A DNA stretch of 32,454 bases from an uncultured Alistipes sp. (GTDB taxonomy: Bacteria; Bacteroidota; Bacteroidia; Bacteroidales; Rikenellaceae): assembly GCA_937880705.1 (NCBI GenBank), contig CALGRZ010000126.1, positions 1-32,454 on the forward strand. Reading direction: 5' to 3'. Positions 1-8,257 of the stretch are shown here, piece after piece (within the stretch, counting starts at the first letter, position 1; each line of letters begins with the position of its first letter). Below the pieces are notes generated by a model that was not told the DNA's origin, did no database searches, and saw nothing but the letters and a program-made list of their open reading frames with translations. The translations under genes and the position numbers were made by a program.

Positions 1-211
1 GAAGCATCCACTCCCAACCACCTTCCAAGAACTTCTTCATAAGAGCGAAGTGCATGGGCTCGCCTGCCAACTCCTCAACTGCCTCAGCCTCTGCCTCAAC
101 TGCGGGAGCTGCAGCCTCTACGGTCTGCTCCTGTACGGGAGCCTCGTCCTGTGCATAAGCAGCGCCGAAAGACAAAGTGGCAGCTGCCAAAACCAAAAAT
201 AATTTTTTCAT
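1..211 (-). CDS. ExbB/MotA/TolQ-type proton channel subunit, N-terminal part (cut by window edge)
   Basis: Only the first 70 codons are inside the window; the gene continues past position 1. The ATG at 209-211 begins a typical secretion signal (MKKLFLVLAAATLSFGAAYA), followed by a low-complexity Ala/Glu/Val linker at about residues 21-50 and then MHFALMKKFLEGGWEWM. Bacteroidetes ExbB/TolQ-like proteins often have a cleavable signal, an acidic Ala-rich linker and a Gly-Gly-x-x-x-Met segment just before the first channel helix, and this fits. Such proteins form the inner-membrane proton channel that powers TonB-dependent outer-membrane receptors. The diagnostic channel helices lie outside the window, so the family call is an inference. 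The gene appears to have its own leader, since a hairpin separates it from the asparaginase gene upstream. Confidence 0.55.
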   Translation of the reverse strand, partial: MKKLFLVLAAATLSFGAAYAQDEAPVQEQTVEAAAPAVEAEAEAVEELAGEPMHFALMKKFLEGGWEWML

Positions 212-308
212 AGTGTTTTGTTAAGTTAAAATTTGAAATTTTTAGTAGTTGTTTTCTCTATATTGTTTGTTATACAATTCGCTATAACTCAAAGCCCACC
301 ACGCAGAC

Positions 309-339
309 CACACCTATTTAGTTACGCCCGCGCATACAA
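309..339 (-). promoter_or_regulatory. Candidate promoter for the ExbB-like gene
   Basis: On the minus strand TTG (337-339) is followed after 20 bp by TAGGTGTG (309-316). This is one mismatch from the Bacteroidetes -7 element TAnnTTTG. It lies downstream of the asparaginase terminator hairpin and would leave a leader of about 90 nt. The match is imperfect, so this is only a candidate. Confidence 0.3.
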
Positions 340-383
340 GGGGCCTGGACCAAAGTCCATATCAATCAAAACATTAGCCCTCC

Positions 384-419
384 AAAAATAGCTATTACCA
401 GCGATAAGTAGCTTTTTTT
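384..419 (-). terminator. Hairpin terminator after the asparaginase gene, possibly bidirectional
   Basis: The arms AGCTATTA (390-397) and TAA-G-TAGCT (405-413) pair over 8 bp with one bulged G. The stem is followed by five T on the minus strand and by seven T on the plus strand. It sits about 55 bp after the stop codon of the asparaginase gene, where an intrinsic terminator is expected. Confidence 0.5.
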
Positions 420-471
420 GAGGTCGTTTACAGTGCGAAATATACAAATAATTTTCGAAAAGTGCAACCCT

Positions 472-1509
472 TTACAACGTGAATTCACCACGCAGGGGAC
501 GTCGCATCAGGTTTAGCGTTTCCGATAATGGCAAATTTTTGCCTAAAACATACATCAGCTTGGCAACGGCTGCCTCGATAGTCATATCGTGGCCCGACAC
601 CACACCGGCCTCCTGCAGTGCCAAACCGGTCTCATAGAGGTGCATCTGCACGGCACCATCTTTGCACTGCGAGACGTTGACAACGACAATACCGCGTGCC
701 ACGGCCTCCTTGACCAGGTCGACAAACCATTCGGACGTGGGGGCATTACCCGCGCCATAGGTCTCCAGCACCACACCGCGCGCACCGCTCTCGAGCAGCA
801 TCGCACGCAGCGTCGAGGGACGTATGCCGGGGAAGAGCTTCACAACGACAACCTCGTCGGACATAGACTCGCTGATGCGGAACTCATCCGAGAAGTCGGG
901 AGCATAGGGCGCAATGGCCGAGCTGTTATACTGGATGTTTACGCCCACATCGGCCAAAGCCGCATAGTTGAACGAGGCAAAGGCGTTGAGTGCCTCGGCC
1001 GAGAACTTTGTGGTGCGGTTACCGCGGAACAATCGGTTCTGGAAATAGAGAGCCACCTCGGGAACAAGCGGCGCACCCTCCTCGTTGCGGGCACCCGCGA
1101 TCTCGATGGCCGTAATCAGGTTCTCGCGACCGTCGGTACGCAGAATACCGATAGGTATCTGGCTACCTGTAAAGATGACGGGCTTGGCGAGGTTCTCGAG
1201 CATAAAGCTCAACGCTGCGGCCGAGTAGGACATGGTATCCGTGCCGTGCAGGATGACAAAACCGTCATAGGTTGAGTAGTTGTCGCGGATGATGCGAGCC
1301 ATATCGACCCAGTTCTCAATAGAGACATTCGACGAGTCGATAGGGGGCTTAATGGTGAATACCTCAATATCGACATTGAGGCGTTTGAGCGAAGGGAACT
1401 CTTCGTAGATACCGCTGAAATCGAAGGGAACAAGTGCCCCCGTAACCTCATCGGTCTTCATACCGATGGTACCTCCGGTATAGATTATCAGTATCGAAGA
1501 TCTTTTCAT
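472..1509 (-). CDS. ansA: Type I (cytoplasmic) L-asparaginase
   Basis: A 345-residue protein, the usual length for type I bacterial asparaginases, which hydrolyse L-asparagine to aspartate and ammonia. Both active-site threonine motifs are present: YTGGTIGM at residues 10-17 and HGTDTM at 88-93. There is no signal peptide, which fits a cytoplasmic enzyme. The ATG at 1507-1509 was chosen because it places the first motif at the normal distance from the N terminus. Longer reading of the frame runs through the upstream terminator and promoter and is not credible. The gene has its own -7 element at 1548-1555 and a hairpin downstream, so it is probably a single-gene unit, separate from the tatD operon that ends just upstream. 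Confidence 0.93.
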   Translation of the reverse strand: MKRSSILIIYTGGTIGMKTDEVTGALVPFDFSGIYEEFPSLKRLNVDIEVFTIKPPIDSSNVSIENWVDMARIIRDNYSTYDGFVILHGTDTMSYSAAALSFMLENLAKPVIFTGSQIPIGILRTDGRENLITAIEIAGARNEEGAPLVPEVALYFQNRLFRGNRTTKFSAEALNAFASFNYAALADVGVNIQYNSSAIAPYAPDFSDEFRISESMSDEVVVVKLFPGIRPSTLRAMLLESGARGVVLETYGAGNAPTSEWFVDLVKEAVARGIVVVNVSQCKDGAVQMHLYETGLALQEAGVVSGHDMTIEAAVAKLMYVLGKNLPLSETLNLMRRPLRGEFTL

Positions 1510-1547
1510 TGTAGACCATAGTGGCATTAGTGCCACACATATCATTA

Positions 1548-1555
1548 CAAAGGTA
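1548..1555 (-). promoter_or_regulatory. -7 element of the asparaginase promoter
   Basis: The minus strand reads TACCTTTG, a full match to the Bacteroidetes -7 consensus TAnnTTTG, about 39 bp before the asparaginase ATG. No clear TTG is present at the -33 position, which falls inside the T-rich flank and hairpin of the tatD terminator. Confidence 0.5.
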
Positions 1556-1557
1556 TG

Positions 1558-1597
1558 AAAAAAAAATCGCAAAAGCGAAAACTTTTGCGATTTTTTT
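1558..1597 (-). terminator. Strong intrinsic terminator of the murG-tatD operon
   Basis: A perfect 9-bp stem, TCGCAAAAG (1567-1575) against CTTTTGCGA (1582-1590), has a 6-nt loop. It is flanked by nine A on the left and seven T on the right, so it can end transcription in either direction. It begins 15 bp after the tatD stop codon. Confidence 0.85.
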
Positions 1598-1612
1598 ACT
1601 CTTTGCGACCTC

Positions 1613-2389
1613 TCACAGCGAAAACATACGTCGCGCAGTGGCCGTTGTGACACGATCCACATGGGCCTCGTCACAGCCATGCAGCGCGGCAACCTTACTA
1701 CATACATAGCTCACATAGGCCGACTCGTTACGCTTGCCACGGTGAGGCACAGGGGTGAGGTAGGGGCAGTCGGTCTCGAGCACCAGACGCTCCAACGGCA
1801 TCTCGGCAACCACCCTATCCAGACCACTATTCTTGAAGGTCACAACACCGCCGATGCCGAACACAAAGTCGCCCAGACGGTCGAGCCTACGGAACATCTC
1901 AACACCATCGGCATAGGCATGAAAGACACCTCTGAGACCTCTACCACGATAGGTAGCCACGGCATCCTCCATCTCGGCATAGGCCGAGCGTGTGTGTATC
2001 ACCACCGGCAGGTCATACTCGAGCGACAGCTCCAACTGCGCGTGCAGCACCTCGCGCTGCTCCCTATAAAACTCCTTGCTCCAGTAGAGGTCGAGACCTA
2101 TCTCGCCAACACCACAGAGGCGCATGGGTGGCTCACGGAGCAGCCTCTCGACCATATCGAGCTCATCGCGCCAGCGCGGGTTGTCGTTGACCGACGTGGG
2201 GTGCAGACCCACCATAGGCAGACAGTAGCCCGCCTCGGCCGCGGCCAAGTCGAACATGCGACCACGGCTCTCGGAGTCTATATCGGGCAGAAGCAGAGCC
2301 TCAACACCCGCCTCACGAGCACGCTTAAGGGCTTCGGAGCGATCCGAGTCAAACTCCTCGGCATATATATGTGAATGTGTATCAATCAT
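1613..2389 (-). CDS. tatD: TatD family metal-dependent hydrolase (DNase)
   Basis: A 258-residue TIM-barrel amidohydrolase of the TatD family, which are metal-dependent DNases or deoxyribonucleases of the cytoplasm. Metal ligands are visible: H5 and H7 in THSH, E96 in VGEIGLD, H132 in VIHTR, H157 in FHAYADG and D207 in ETDCPYLTP. The usual FHCFSG motif is changed to FHAYADG, but the histidine is kept. The ATG at 2387-2389 lies 26 bp after the dprA stop, so tatD is the last gene of the long leftward operon. A strong hairpin terminator follows its stop codon. The exact substrate in this group is not known. Confidence 0.92.
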   Translation of the reverse strand: MIDTHSHIYAEEFDSDRSEALKRAREAGVEALLLPDIDSESRGRMFDLAAAEAGYCLPMVGLHPTSVNDNPRWRDELDMVERLLREPPMRLCGVGEIGLDLYWSKEFYREQREVLHAQLELSLEYDLPVVIHTRSAYAEMEDAVATYRGRGLRGVFHAYADGVEMFRRLDRLGDFVFGIGGVVTFKNSGLDRVVAEMPLERLVLETDCPYLTPVPHRGKRNESAYVSYVCSKVAALHGCDEAHVDRVTTATARRMFSL

Positions 2390-2415
2390 CTATCTCGATT
2401 TTGCATCCATTAATG

Positions 2416-3516
2416 TTATACGGCTTCGTAGCGTTTACCCGGCAGGGAACGTATCAACCCCTTCAGCTCCATATCCATAACAACCATAGAGAGCTCACCC
2501 ATGGTCATCGCCGTGGACTCCATGAGTTGTGGCCAGTCGAGCACCGAGTGGCTTCTAAAGGCGTTCAAGACGAGTTGCTCGGCCGCGGTAAGCGACACCG
2601 CCTCCACCTCGGCTACGCTCTCTTGCTTCATCGCGGCGGCACTCCAGCCCATATCCTCGATAATGTCGTCGGCCGTGAGCACAAGGCGTGCCTTGCCCGA
2701 GCGTATAAGGTTGTTGCTGCCAAACGATGAGCTGTCGGTGGCTCGGCCCGGCAGAGCCATAAGCTGACGGCCGTAGCTATCGGCCATATCGGCCGTGGCG
2801 AGCGATCCTCCCTCGGCAGGAGATTCGACCACGAGAGTACCCATTGACATACCCGCGATGATACGGTTACGGGCGATATAGAGCTGCCCGTTTTGGCGGG
2901 TAGCCGAGTGCAGTTCACTCACTATAGCACCCCCTTTGCGCAGTATATCCTCACCCAGAGCACGATGTGCCGAGGGCTTAACATCGGGCAGCACGCAGGG
3001 CACAACGGCTACCGTGGGCACACCACTGCCAAGGGCGGCACGGTGGCAGGCACCATCAACGCCATAGGCCAGACCACTGACAATGCAGAGATCCTTGACA
3101 CGCTTGGCAAGCTCCTCGACAAGCATATTACACAGATGCTGACCCGAAGGGGTTATCTCGCGAGTGCCGACCATCGACAAACAGCGCATATTGAGTGCCT
3201 CGACAGAGCCCCTTAAGAAGAGCACATGGGGCCTATCCGAGGTCTCGCGCAAGGGTTCGGGGTACTCCTCATCGGTGGCGGCAAGGGCTATAACACCATG
3301 CCGACGGCAGTAGACGACCTCGCGCTCCGCCTCGGCCATACCCTCGCGTTGCAGAATCCTCTCGGCAAGCTCCTCGCGCAGACCGGCACCCTCGACAAGC
3401 TCACTGCGCGAGGCACGATACAACGCCTCGGCCGAGCCGAAATAGTCGACAAGGTGTGCAGCACCGCGACTGCCAATACCGCGAACAAAGACAAGGGCGA
3501 GATCCTCGATGGTCAT
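2416..3516 (-). CDS. dprA: DNA-processing protein DprA
   Basis: A 366-residue DprA/Smf protein, which binds incoming single-stranded DNA and loads RecA during natural transformation. The order of domains is typical: an N-terminal helix-hairpin-helix region (about 1-55, with RGIGSRGAAHLVDYFG), a Rossmann-like core with SMVGTREITPSG and IVSGLAYGVDGACHRAAL, and a C-terminal winged helix (about 300-366, ending in LIRSLPGKRYEAV). It starts at an ATG 11 bp after the MATE stop codon and is followed by tatD after 26 bp. DprA is also common in bacteria with no known competence, so its presence alone does not show that this organism takes up DNA. Confidence 0.95.
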   Translation of the reverse strand: MTIEDLALVFVRGIGSRGAAHLVDYFGSAEALYRASRSELVEGAGLREELAERILQREGMAEAEREVVYCRRHGVIALAATDEEYPEPLRETSDRPHVLFLRGSVEALNMRCLSMVGTREITPSGQHLCNMLVEELAKRVKDLCIVSGLAYGVDGACHRAALGSGVPTVAVVPCVLPDVKPSAHRALGEDILRKGGAIVSELHSATRQNGQLYIARNRIIAGMSMGTLVVESPAEGGSLATADMADSYGRQLMALPGRATDSSSFGSNNLIRSGKARLVLTADDIIEDMGWSAAAMKQESVAEVEAVSLTAAEQLVLNAFRSHSVLDWPQLMESTAMTMGELSMVVMDMELKGLIRSLPGKRYEAV

Positions 3517-3527
3517 AGCTACACAGA

Positions 3528-4979
3528 TTAACGACTGAAGTGCATGTCATGCTCCATGCGGCGCAGCTTACGCACCTGCACAAAGAGCAGTGCGGCAGCC
3601 ACGACAATAGCCGCAGCATCGGCCAACGGCATAGCAGCCCAAGCACCCATAGCACCGAACTTCGGAGGTAATATCAGCAACAAGGGCAGCAGGAAGAGCA
3701 GCTGGCGGGTGGTGGAGAGGAACATCGCCAGAGGTGCACGACCGATATATTGGAAGAAGCTACCTGCAACAATCTGAAAGCCCACAAACGGGAAGACGAG
3801 CATAGCCACACCCAGACCCTGCGCCACAACGTCGACCATGGCCTGGTCGGTAGCACCATTGGCCGTATCGACAAACGCCGAGGCTACCTCGCGCGGGAAA
3901 CAGATGCCGATGATAAAGGCCAGCGTGGTGACACACGAGGCACATATAATGGTGTACTTCAGCACCTTAATAACACGCCCATACTGCTTTGCGCCATAGT
4001 TATAGCCCACGATGGGTTGCATACCCTGATTAAAGCCCTGACCAACCATCACGAAGAGTAGCAACACTCGGTTCATAATGCCGTAGGCACCCACATAGAC
4101 ATCGCCTACCGAGCCATCGAACGCAGCAGCCTGCACCACATCCCACTCACCCGTACCGCCATACTTGAGCAGTGCCGTATTCATAAAGCGCGTAACGAGC
4201 GAGGCGCAGACGTTCAACAAGAAGGGGGCCATGCCGATAGAGAGGATGGCACCCACGATCTTTCGATCGAAGCGGAAGCTGGCACGCTTGAAGCGCAGGA
4301 AGCTACTGGGCGAGGTATAGTGCCTTATCTGTATGACGAGGGCTATACTCTGCGAGATCACCGTGGCCAACGCCGAGCCCTCGATACCCCAGCCAAAGAC
4401 AAATATAAAGAGTGGGTTGAGCACCGTACACAGAGCCATGGCAATAAGCATGATATACATCGCCTTGCGCGGATAGCCCGAGGCGCGCAGCTGCTCATTA
4501 AGGCCCAGGTAGAGGTGCGTGATGATGTTACCAAACATGATGATGCGCATAAATCTACGCGCATAGTCCAACGTCTCCTGGCTCGCCTCACCGCCCGAGA
4601 AGAAGAGCAGGATGGGGTCGAGGAAGAGGAGGAAGATAAGCATGATGCCCACGCCAAGCGTAAGGTTTAGCAGCACGGCATTACCCAAAATACGCTCGGC
4701 AGCCCGCTTATTACCCTCACCCAGACGTATCGAGATACGCGCCGCGGCACCCACGCCCACCATAGCACCAAAGGCCGAGGCGATATTCATAATGGGTAGC
4801 GTCACGGCCATACCCGAGATGGCAGCACCGCCTACACCATGGCCTATGAAGATGCTGTCGATGATATGATAGAGCGACGACGAGGCCATGGCGATGATTG
4901 CCGGTATGGCATACTTCGCCAGCAGCCGACCCAACGAGTCGGTACCAAGTGATACGGTATTATTGTGTGCCGAGGACAT
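3528..4979 (-). CDS. MATE family efflux transporter
   Basis: A 483-residue inner-membrane protein with about twelve hydrophobic segments in two related halves, as in MATE (multidrug and toxin extrusion) antiporters of the MOP superfamily. The N terminus has the family pattern LLAKYAIPAIIAMASSSLYH followed by DSIFIGHGVGGAAISG, and the second half has GYNYGAKQYGRV, the usual short cytoplasmic loop. These transporters export drugs, dyes or metabolites in exchange for sodium ions or protons, and the substrate cannot be read from the sequence. It starts 26 bp after the phosphopantetheinyl transferase stop and ends 11 bp before dprA, so it belongs to the division operon. Confidence 0.92.
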   Translation of the reverse strand: MSSAHNNTVSLGTDSLGRLLAKYAIPAIIAMASSSLYHIIDSIFIGHGVGGAAISGMAVTLPIMNIASAFGAMVGVGAAARISIRLGEGNKRAAERILGNAVLLNLTLGVGIMLIFLLFLDPILLFFSGGEASQETLDYARRFMRIIMFGNIITHLYLGLNEQLRASGYPRKAMYIMLIAMALCTVLNPLFIFVFGWGIEGSALATVISQSIALVIQIRHYTSPSSFLRFKRASFRFDRKIVGAILSIGMAPFLLNVCASLVTRFMNTALLKYGGTGEWDVVQAAAFDGSVGDVYVGAYGIMNRVLLLFVMVGQGFNQGMQPIVGYNYGAKQYGRVIKVLKYTIICASCVTTLAFIIGICFPREVASAFVDTANGATDQAMVDVVAQGLGVAMLVFPFVGFQIVAGSFFQYIGRAPLAMFLSTTRQLLFLLPLLLILPPKFGAMGAWAAMPLADAAAIVVAAALLFVQVRKLRRMEHDMHFSR

Positions 4980-5005
4980 ATCAATCGGTAAAAAATCGTG
5001 TAAAT

Positions 5006-5578
5006 CTACTTAAAAACGGCGGTGGCGACAACTAAATTGTCTGATGGGCGCGATATTTCGACTACGACCCTCGCCCCATTGACCAAACCTCCCTCCAGAC
5101 GGTCATGCTCCGCGTCATAACTATCGATACGCAGATCGAGAAGCTCCACGCCACGCTCGCCATAGAGTTTATACATAGCCTCCTTGCTGCACCACACCTT
5201 GGCAGGCCAGTGCGCATCGTCCGAGAGCGCAGCCTCCGTAGCCGAGAGATAGCGCGACATGGCGCGACTAAAGTCCCTATCAGTGCACTCGACATCGACA
5301 CCCACACGACAAGAGGCGACGGCAACGGCAACAACACCGCCACCGTGTGACACACTTATATATATATTAGGGGTATCGACACCGGGTGCTCCCACCTCGT
5401 TGTAGTCGATGGCTACGCCTCGTCCCAGCTCGCGCCTCACCACCCTGCGCCAAGCAAGATGTTCGGCACGGCGACGCTCATTCTGGAAGCGTGCCGCAGA
5501 GGCGACATCCGAGGCCGTGACAAGCGCATCACAGCAGGCAAAGATCGCAGGCACAGCCTCAACAAAGAGTTTAACCAT
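5006..5578 (-). CDS. 4'-phosphopantetheinyl transferase superfamily protein
   Basis: A 190-residue protein of the Sfp/AcpT type, which moves the 4'-phosphopantetheine arm of coenzyme A onto a serine of acyl or peptidyl carrier proteins. Three family motifs are visible: ISVSHGGG (about 74-81), VGVDVE (92-97, magnesium-binding acids) and VWCSKEAMYKLYG (128-140, with the W-x-x-K-E-A core). At 190 residues it is shorter than the two-lobed Sfp proteins, which are about 220-240. Its ATG (5576-5578) overlaps the last codons of gldE, which suggests translational coupling. Whether it serves primary fatty-acid synthesis (AcpS role) or a secondary pathway cannot be told here. Confidence 0.9.
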   Translation of the reverse strand: MVKLFVEAVPAIFACCDALVTASDVASAARFQNERRRAEHLAWRRVVRRELGRGVAIDYNEVGAPGVDTPNIYISVSHGGGVVAVAVASCRVGVDVECTDRDFSRAMSRYLSATEAALSDDAHWPAKVWCSKEAMYKLYGERGVELLDLRIDSYDAEHDRLEGGLVNGARVVVEISRPSDNLVVATAVFK

Positions 5579-6854
5579 TCACCTCCACTTTAATCTTATC
5601 GACACGGCGGCCATCCATCGTGGCGATGAAGAACCTAACACCATGCGACTGCAGCTCGTCACCACGTCGCGGCAGGTCACGCTTAAGCTCCATCATAAGG
5701 CCGGCGAGCGTCTCGGCATGGCCCTCGACGTCGGCAAAGCGATCCTCATCGAAGCCCAAGACACGCACAAACTCGCATATATGTATCTTACCATCAAAGA
5801 TATAGGTGTTATCACCAATCTTCTCGTAGAGGAGGTTCTCCTCCTCGTCGCTCTCATCGGTGATCTCACCCACAACCTCCTCGAGGATATCCTCCAACGA
5901 GACCAGACCCTGCGTAGCACCATACTCATCAACAACGATGGCGATGTGTATCTTCTTGGTCTGAAACTTCTTCAACAGGTCGTCGATCATCATGCGCTCG
6001 GGCACAAAGTAGGGCTTACGCAGCAGACTCTGCCACTCGAACTCCTTGGACTCGGAGATATGGGGCAACAAATCCTTGACGTAGAGCACTCCACGCACAT
6101 CATCCAGGTCATCACCATAGACCGGAATACGCGAATAGCCCGTCTCGACAATCACACGACGCACCTCGTCGTAGTCGGCCTCGAACTCTATACCCGTAAT
6201 GTCGACACGCGAGTGCATGATATCCACCACTTCGGTCTGTCCGAAGCTCACAATGCCCGACAGCATCTTCTGCTCCTCCTCCGAGCCGGCATCGGCCAGA
6301 TCCACAGCATCGGCAAGCTCCTCGATAGATATCTCGGCATTGCGCGAAGCGAGGCGACTCACGCGACTACTTGTACGCATAAGCACCACGGCCAGCGGAT
6401 AGAGCAGCCAACGCAGGAACTTGAGTGGCAGCGAGAACATACGGGCCATCTTCACAGGGTTGCTCTGCGTAAAGACCTTGGGCATGATCTCGCCAAAGAG
6501 CAAGAGGATGAAGGTCACGACGATGGTCTTGAAGATAAAGTCGTAGATACCCGAGAAGATAAATACCGCATCGATGATATTTGTCGAGATGATGACCAGA
6601 CAGATGTTGATTAGGTTGTTGGCAACAAGTATCGTGGCGAGCAACCTATCGGCATTCTCCAACAGGGACAATACACGCTGCGCCGCAGCATCGTTCTTGC
6701 GGTGCATAACCTCTAGGTCTGCTCGCGTGAGCGAGAAGAAGGCCACCTCCGAGCCGGAGGCCATGGCCGAGAGGGCGATCAACACCAACGACAGCAGCGC
6801 AGAAAAGACGACATACGAGATGTCGATATACTCCTTAATTGCTATTGCATCCAT
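5571..6854 (-). CDS. gldE: GldE-like CNNM/CorC membrane protein with CBS pair
   Basis: A 427-residue protein with the layout of the hemolysin C/CorC/CNNM family. It has an N-terminal DUF21 membrane domain of three to four helices (about 1-160, including SAMASGSEVAFFSLTRADLE), two CBS domains (about 195-320, with GYSRIPVYGDDLDDVRGVLY and IVVDEYGATQGLVSLEDILE), and a C-terminal CorC_HlyC domain. In Bacteroidetes this protein is named gliding motility-associated GldE, although it is found widely in non-gliding gut species. Relatives act in magnesium or cobalt transport or sensing. It follows ftsZ by 11 bp and overlaps the transferase gene by 8 bp. The name says little about its role here; an ion-transport or envelope role is an inference. 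Confidence 0.88.
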   Translation of the reverse strand: MDAIAIKEYIDISYVVFSALLSLVLIALSAMASGSEVAFFSLTRADLEVMHRKNDAAAQRVLSLLENADRLLATILVANNLINICLVIISTNIIDAVFIFSGIYDFIFKTIVVTFILLLFGEIMPKVFTQSNPVKMARMFSLPLKFLRWLLYPLAVVLMRTSSRVSRLASRNAEISIEELADAVDLADAGSEEEQKMLSGIVSFGQTEVVDIMHSRVDITGIEFEADYDEVRRVIVETGYSRIPVYGDDLDDVRGVLYVKDLLPHISESKEFEWQSLLRKPYFVPERMMIDDLLKKFQTKKIHIAIVVDEYGATQGLVSLEDILEEVVGEITDESDEEENLLYEKIGDNTYIFDGKIHICEFVRVLGFDEDRFADVEGHAETLAGLMMELKRDLPRRGDELQSHGVRFFIATMDGRRVDKIKVEVNG

Positions 6855-6865
6855 GCATCAACCGT

Positions 6866-8218
6866 TTAACCGAACAATGAGCCCTCATCGGCAGGTGTCG
6901 ACGGTGTCTGCTCCTCATGTGAGGCGGGGCGGAAGTAGGTGCGCGCCTCGCTATTGGTCTCGGCATAGAGCGTCGACTTGCGACGTGTATATGCCGGCTG
7001 ACGCTTCTGAAGGCCCACCTGCGCATACTTATCCTGCATGGGGGTGATGGTGGGTATGTCGCCCGCCGTGCGCACAGGCTGCACGGGCTTCACAGGCTTG
7101 GCCGCTATCTCGGGCTTAACCTCCTCCTTGGCCACAGCCTCGAAGGGCTCGATAGCCTCGGCAAAGGTATCCTTAATCTTGAGCTTGTCGCCATCGGCAA
7201 AGCCCGTAGCCACAACAACCAACTCCAACTCGTCGTCGCCAAGCGACTTCTTCTCGCTGGCACCCCAGATGATATCTGCTGAGTGCAGATTGCCATCCTC
7301 GTCCGTATAGCTGGCATGCTTCTGTATATACTCCATGGCGATGGCAACATCCTCCTGCGTGAGCAGGTTGATGTCCGACACCGAGAAGCTCAACAAGATG
7401 TTCTTGGCACCCGTGATAAGGTTGTCGTCAAGCAGCGTCGAGGCCAACGAGCCCTCGGCGACCTGCATGGCGCGGTTCTCGCCCGAGCCTGTGACAACGG
7501 CCATGTGAGCACGACCACTGCCACGCATAACCTTCTGCACATCGGCAAAGTCGACACGCACCAGCGCGAAGTCGACGGTGATAAGCTCGGCAATACCCTT
7601 TGTGGCCATACCAAGCACATCGTCGGCCTTACCGAAGGCCTCCATGATGGGCAGCTTGCCATACATCTGCAACACACGCTCGTTGTCGATGATAAGCAGC
7701 GAGTCAACCCACTGGTTGAGCTCCTGCACACCCCTCACCGCCTGCTCATAGCGCGACTGTCCCTCCATGCGCAGGGGCATGGTAACCACCGCCACGGTCA
7801 GGATGCCCAGCTCATGGGCGAGCTTGGCCAACACGGGCGAGGCACCTGTACCTGTACCACCACCCATACCTGCTGCGATGAAGAGCATCTTCGCGCCCGA
7901 CGTCTCGAGCAACGAGCGCAGCTGCTCCTCGCTCTCGATAGCCAGCTCACGACCACGCTCGGGGTTATTACCGGCACCCAGACCGGGGCCCATCTGTATC
8001 TTATTGGCCACCTTGCAGTTGTTCAACGCCTGGGCATCGGTATTACATACCACAAAGTTAACACCATGGATATTCATCGTCTGCATGTGGTTTACGGCAT
8101 TACCACCGGCACCACCCACGCCAACGACCATAATTATTGACTCCGAATCAAACGTAAGTCCCGAGAGATCCTCTCCGGCAACGGCGCGGATCAACTCGTC
8201 ATCATTTATCTTGTTCAT
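6866..8218 (-). CDS. ftsZ: Cell division protein FtsZ
   Basis: A 450-residue tubulin-like GTPase that polymerises into the Z ring at mid-cell. Visible features are the nucleotide-binding loop VGVGGAGGNAVNHM (about 32-45), the signature GGGTGTG (119-125), and the T7 synergy loop VRVDFADVQKVM (220-231). A variable linker of about 100 residues leads to a short C-terminal tail ending in EGSLFG. Where E. coli has Asn in the T7 pattern NVDFAD, this protein has Arg (R221); both aspartates (D223, D226) are kept. The linker is Pro/Lys-rich, with VKPVQPVRTAG. The gene lies between ftsA (39 bp upstream) and gldE (11 bp downstream). Confidence 0.97.
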   Translation of the reverse strand: MNKINDDELIRAVAGEDLSGLTFDSESIIMVVGVGGAGGNAVNHMQTMNIHGVNFVVCNTDAQALNNCKVANKIQMGPGLGAGNNPERGRELAIESEEQLRSLLETSGAKMLFIAAGMGGGTGTGASPVLAKLAHELGILTVAVVTMPLRMEGQSRYEQAVRGVQELNQWVDSLLIIDNERVLQMYGKLPIMEAFGKADDVLGMATKGIAELITVDFALVRVDFADVQKVMRGSGRAHMAVVTGSGENRAMQVAEGSLASTLLDDNLITGAKNILLSFSVSDINLLTQEDVAIAMEYIQKHASYTDEDGNLHSADIIWGASEKKSLGDDELELVVVATGFADGDKLKIKDTFAEAIEPFEAVAKEEVKPEIAAKPVKPVQPVRTAGDIPTITPMQDKYAQVGLQKRQPAYTRRKSTLYAETNSEARTYFRPASHEEQTPSTPADEGSLFG

Positions 8219-8257
8219 ATTTTGTGCTTGGTTTTTTATTTCTGCATCCGTTATTCG

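Noticed and set aside
346..360. Small inverted repeat TGGAC-CAAA-GTCCA in the ExbB leader
   Set aside because: A 5-bp stem with no T tract and no conserved riboswitch shape. It is too short to support a function.
437..467. Promoter-like TTG-20 bp-TATATTTC on the minus strand for the ExbB-like gene
   Set aside because: Transcripts from it would meet the asparaginase terminator hairpin within about 20-40 nt. The -7 match also has one mismatch. It would only make sense as an attenuated leader, for which there is no other sign.
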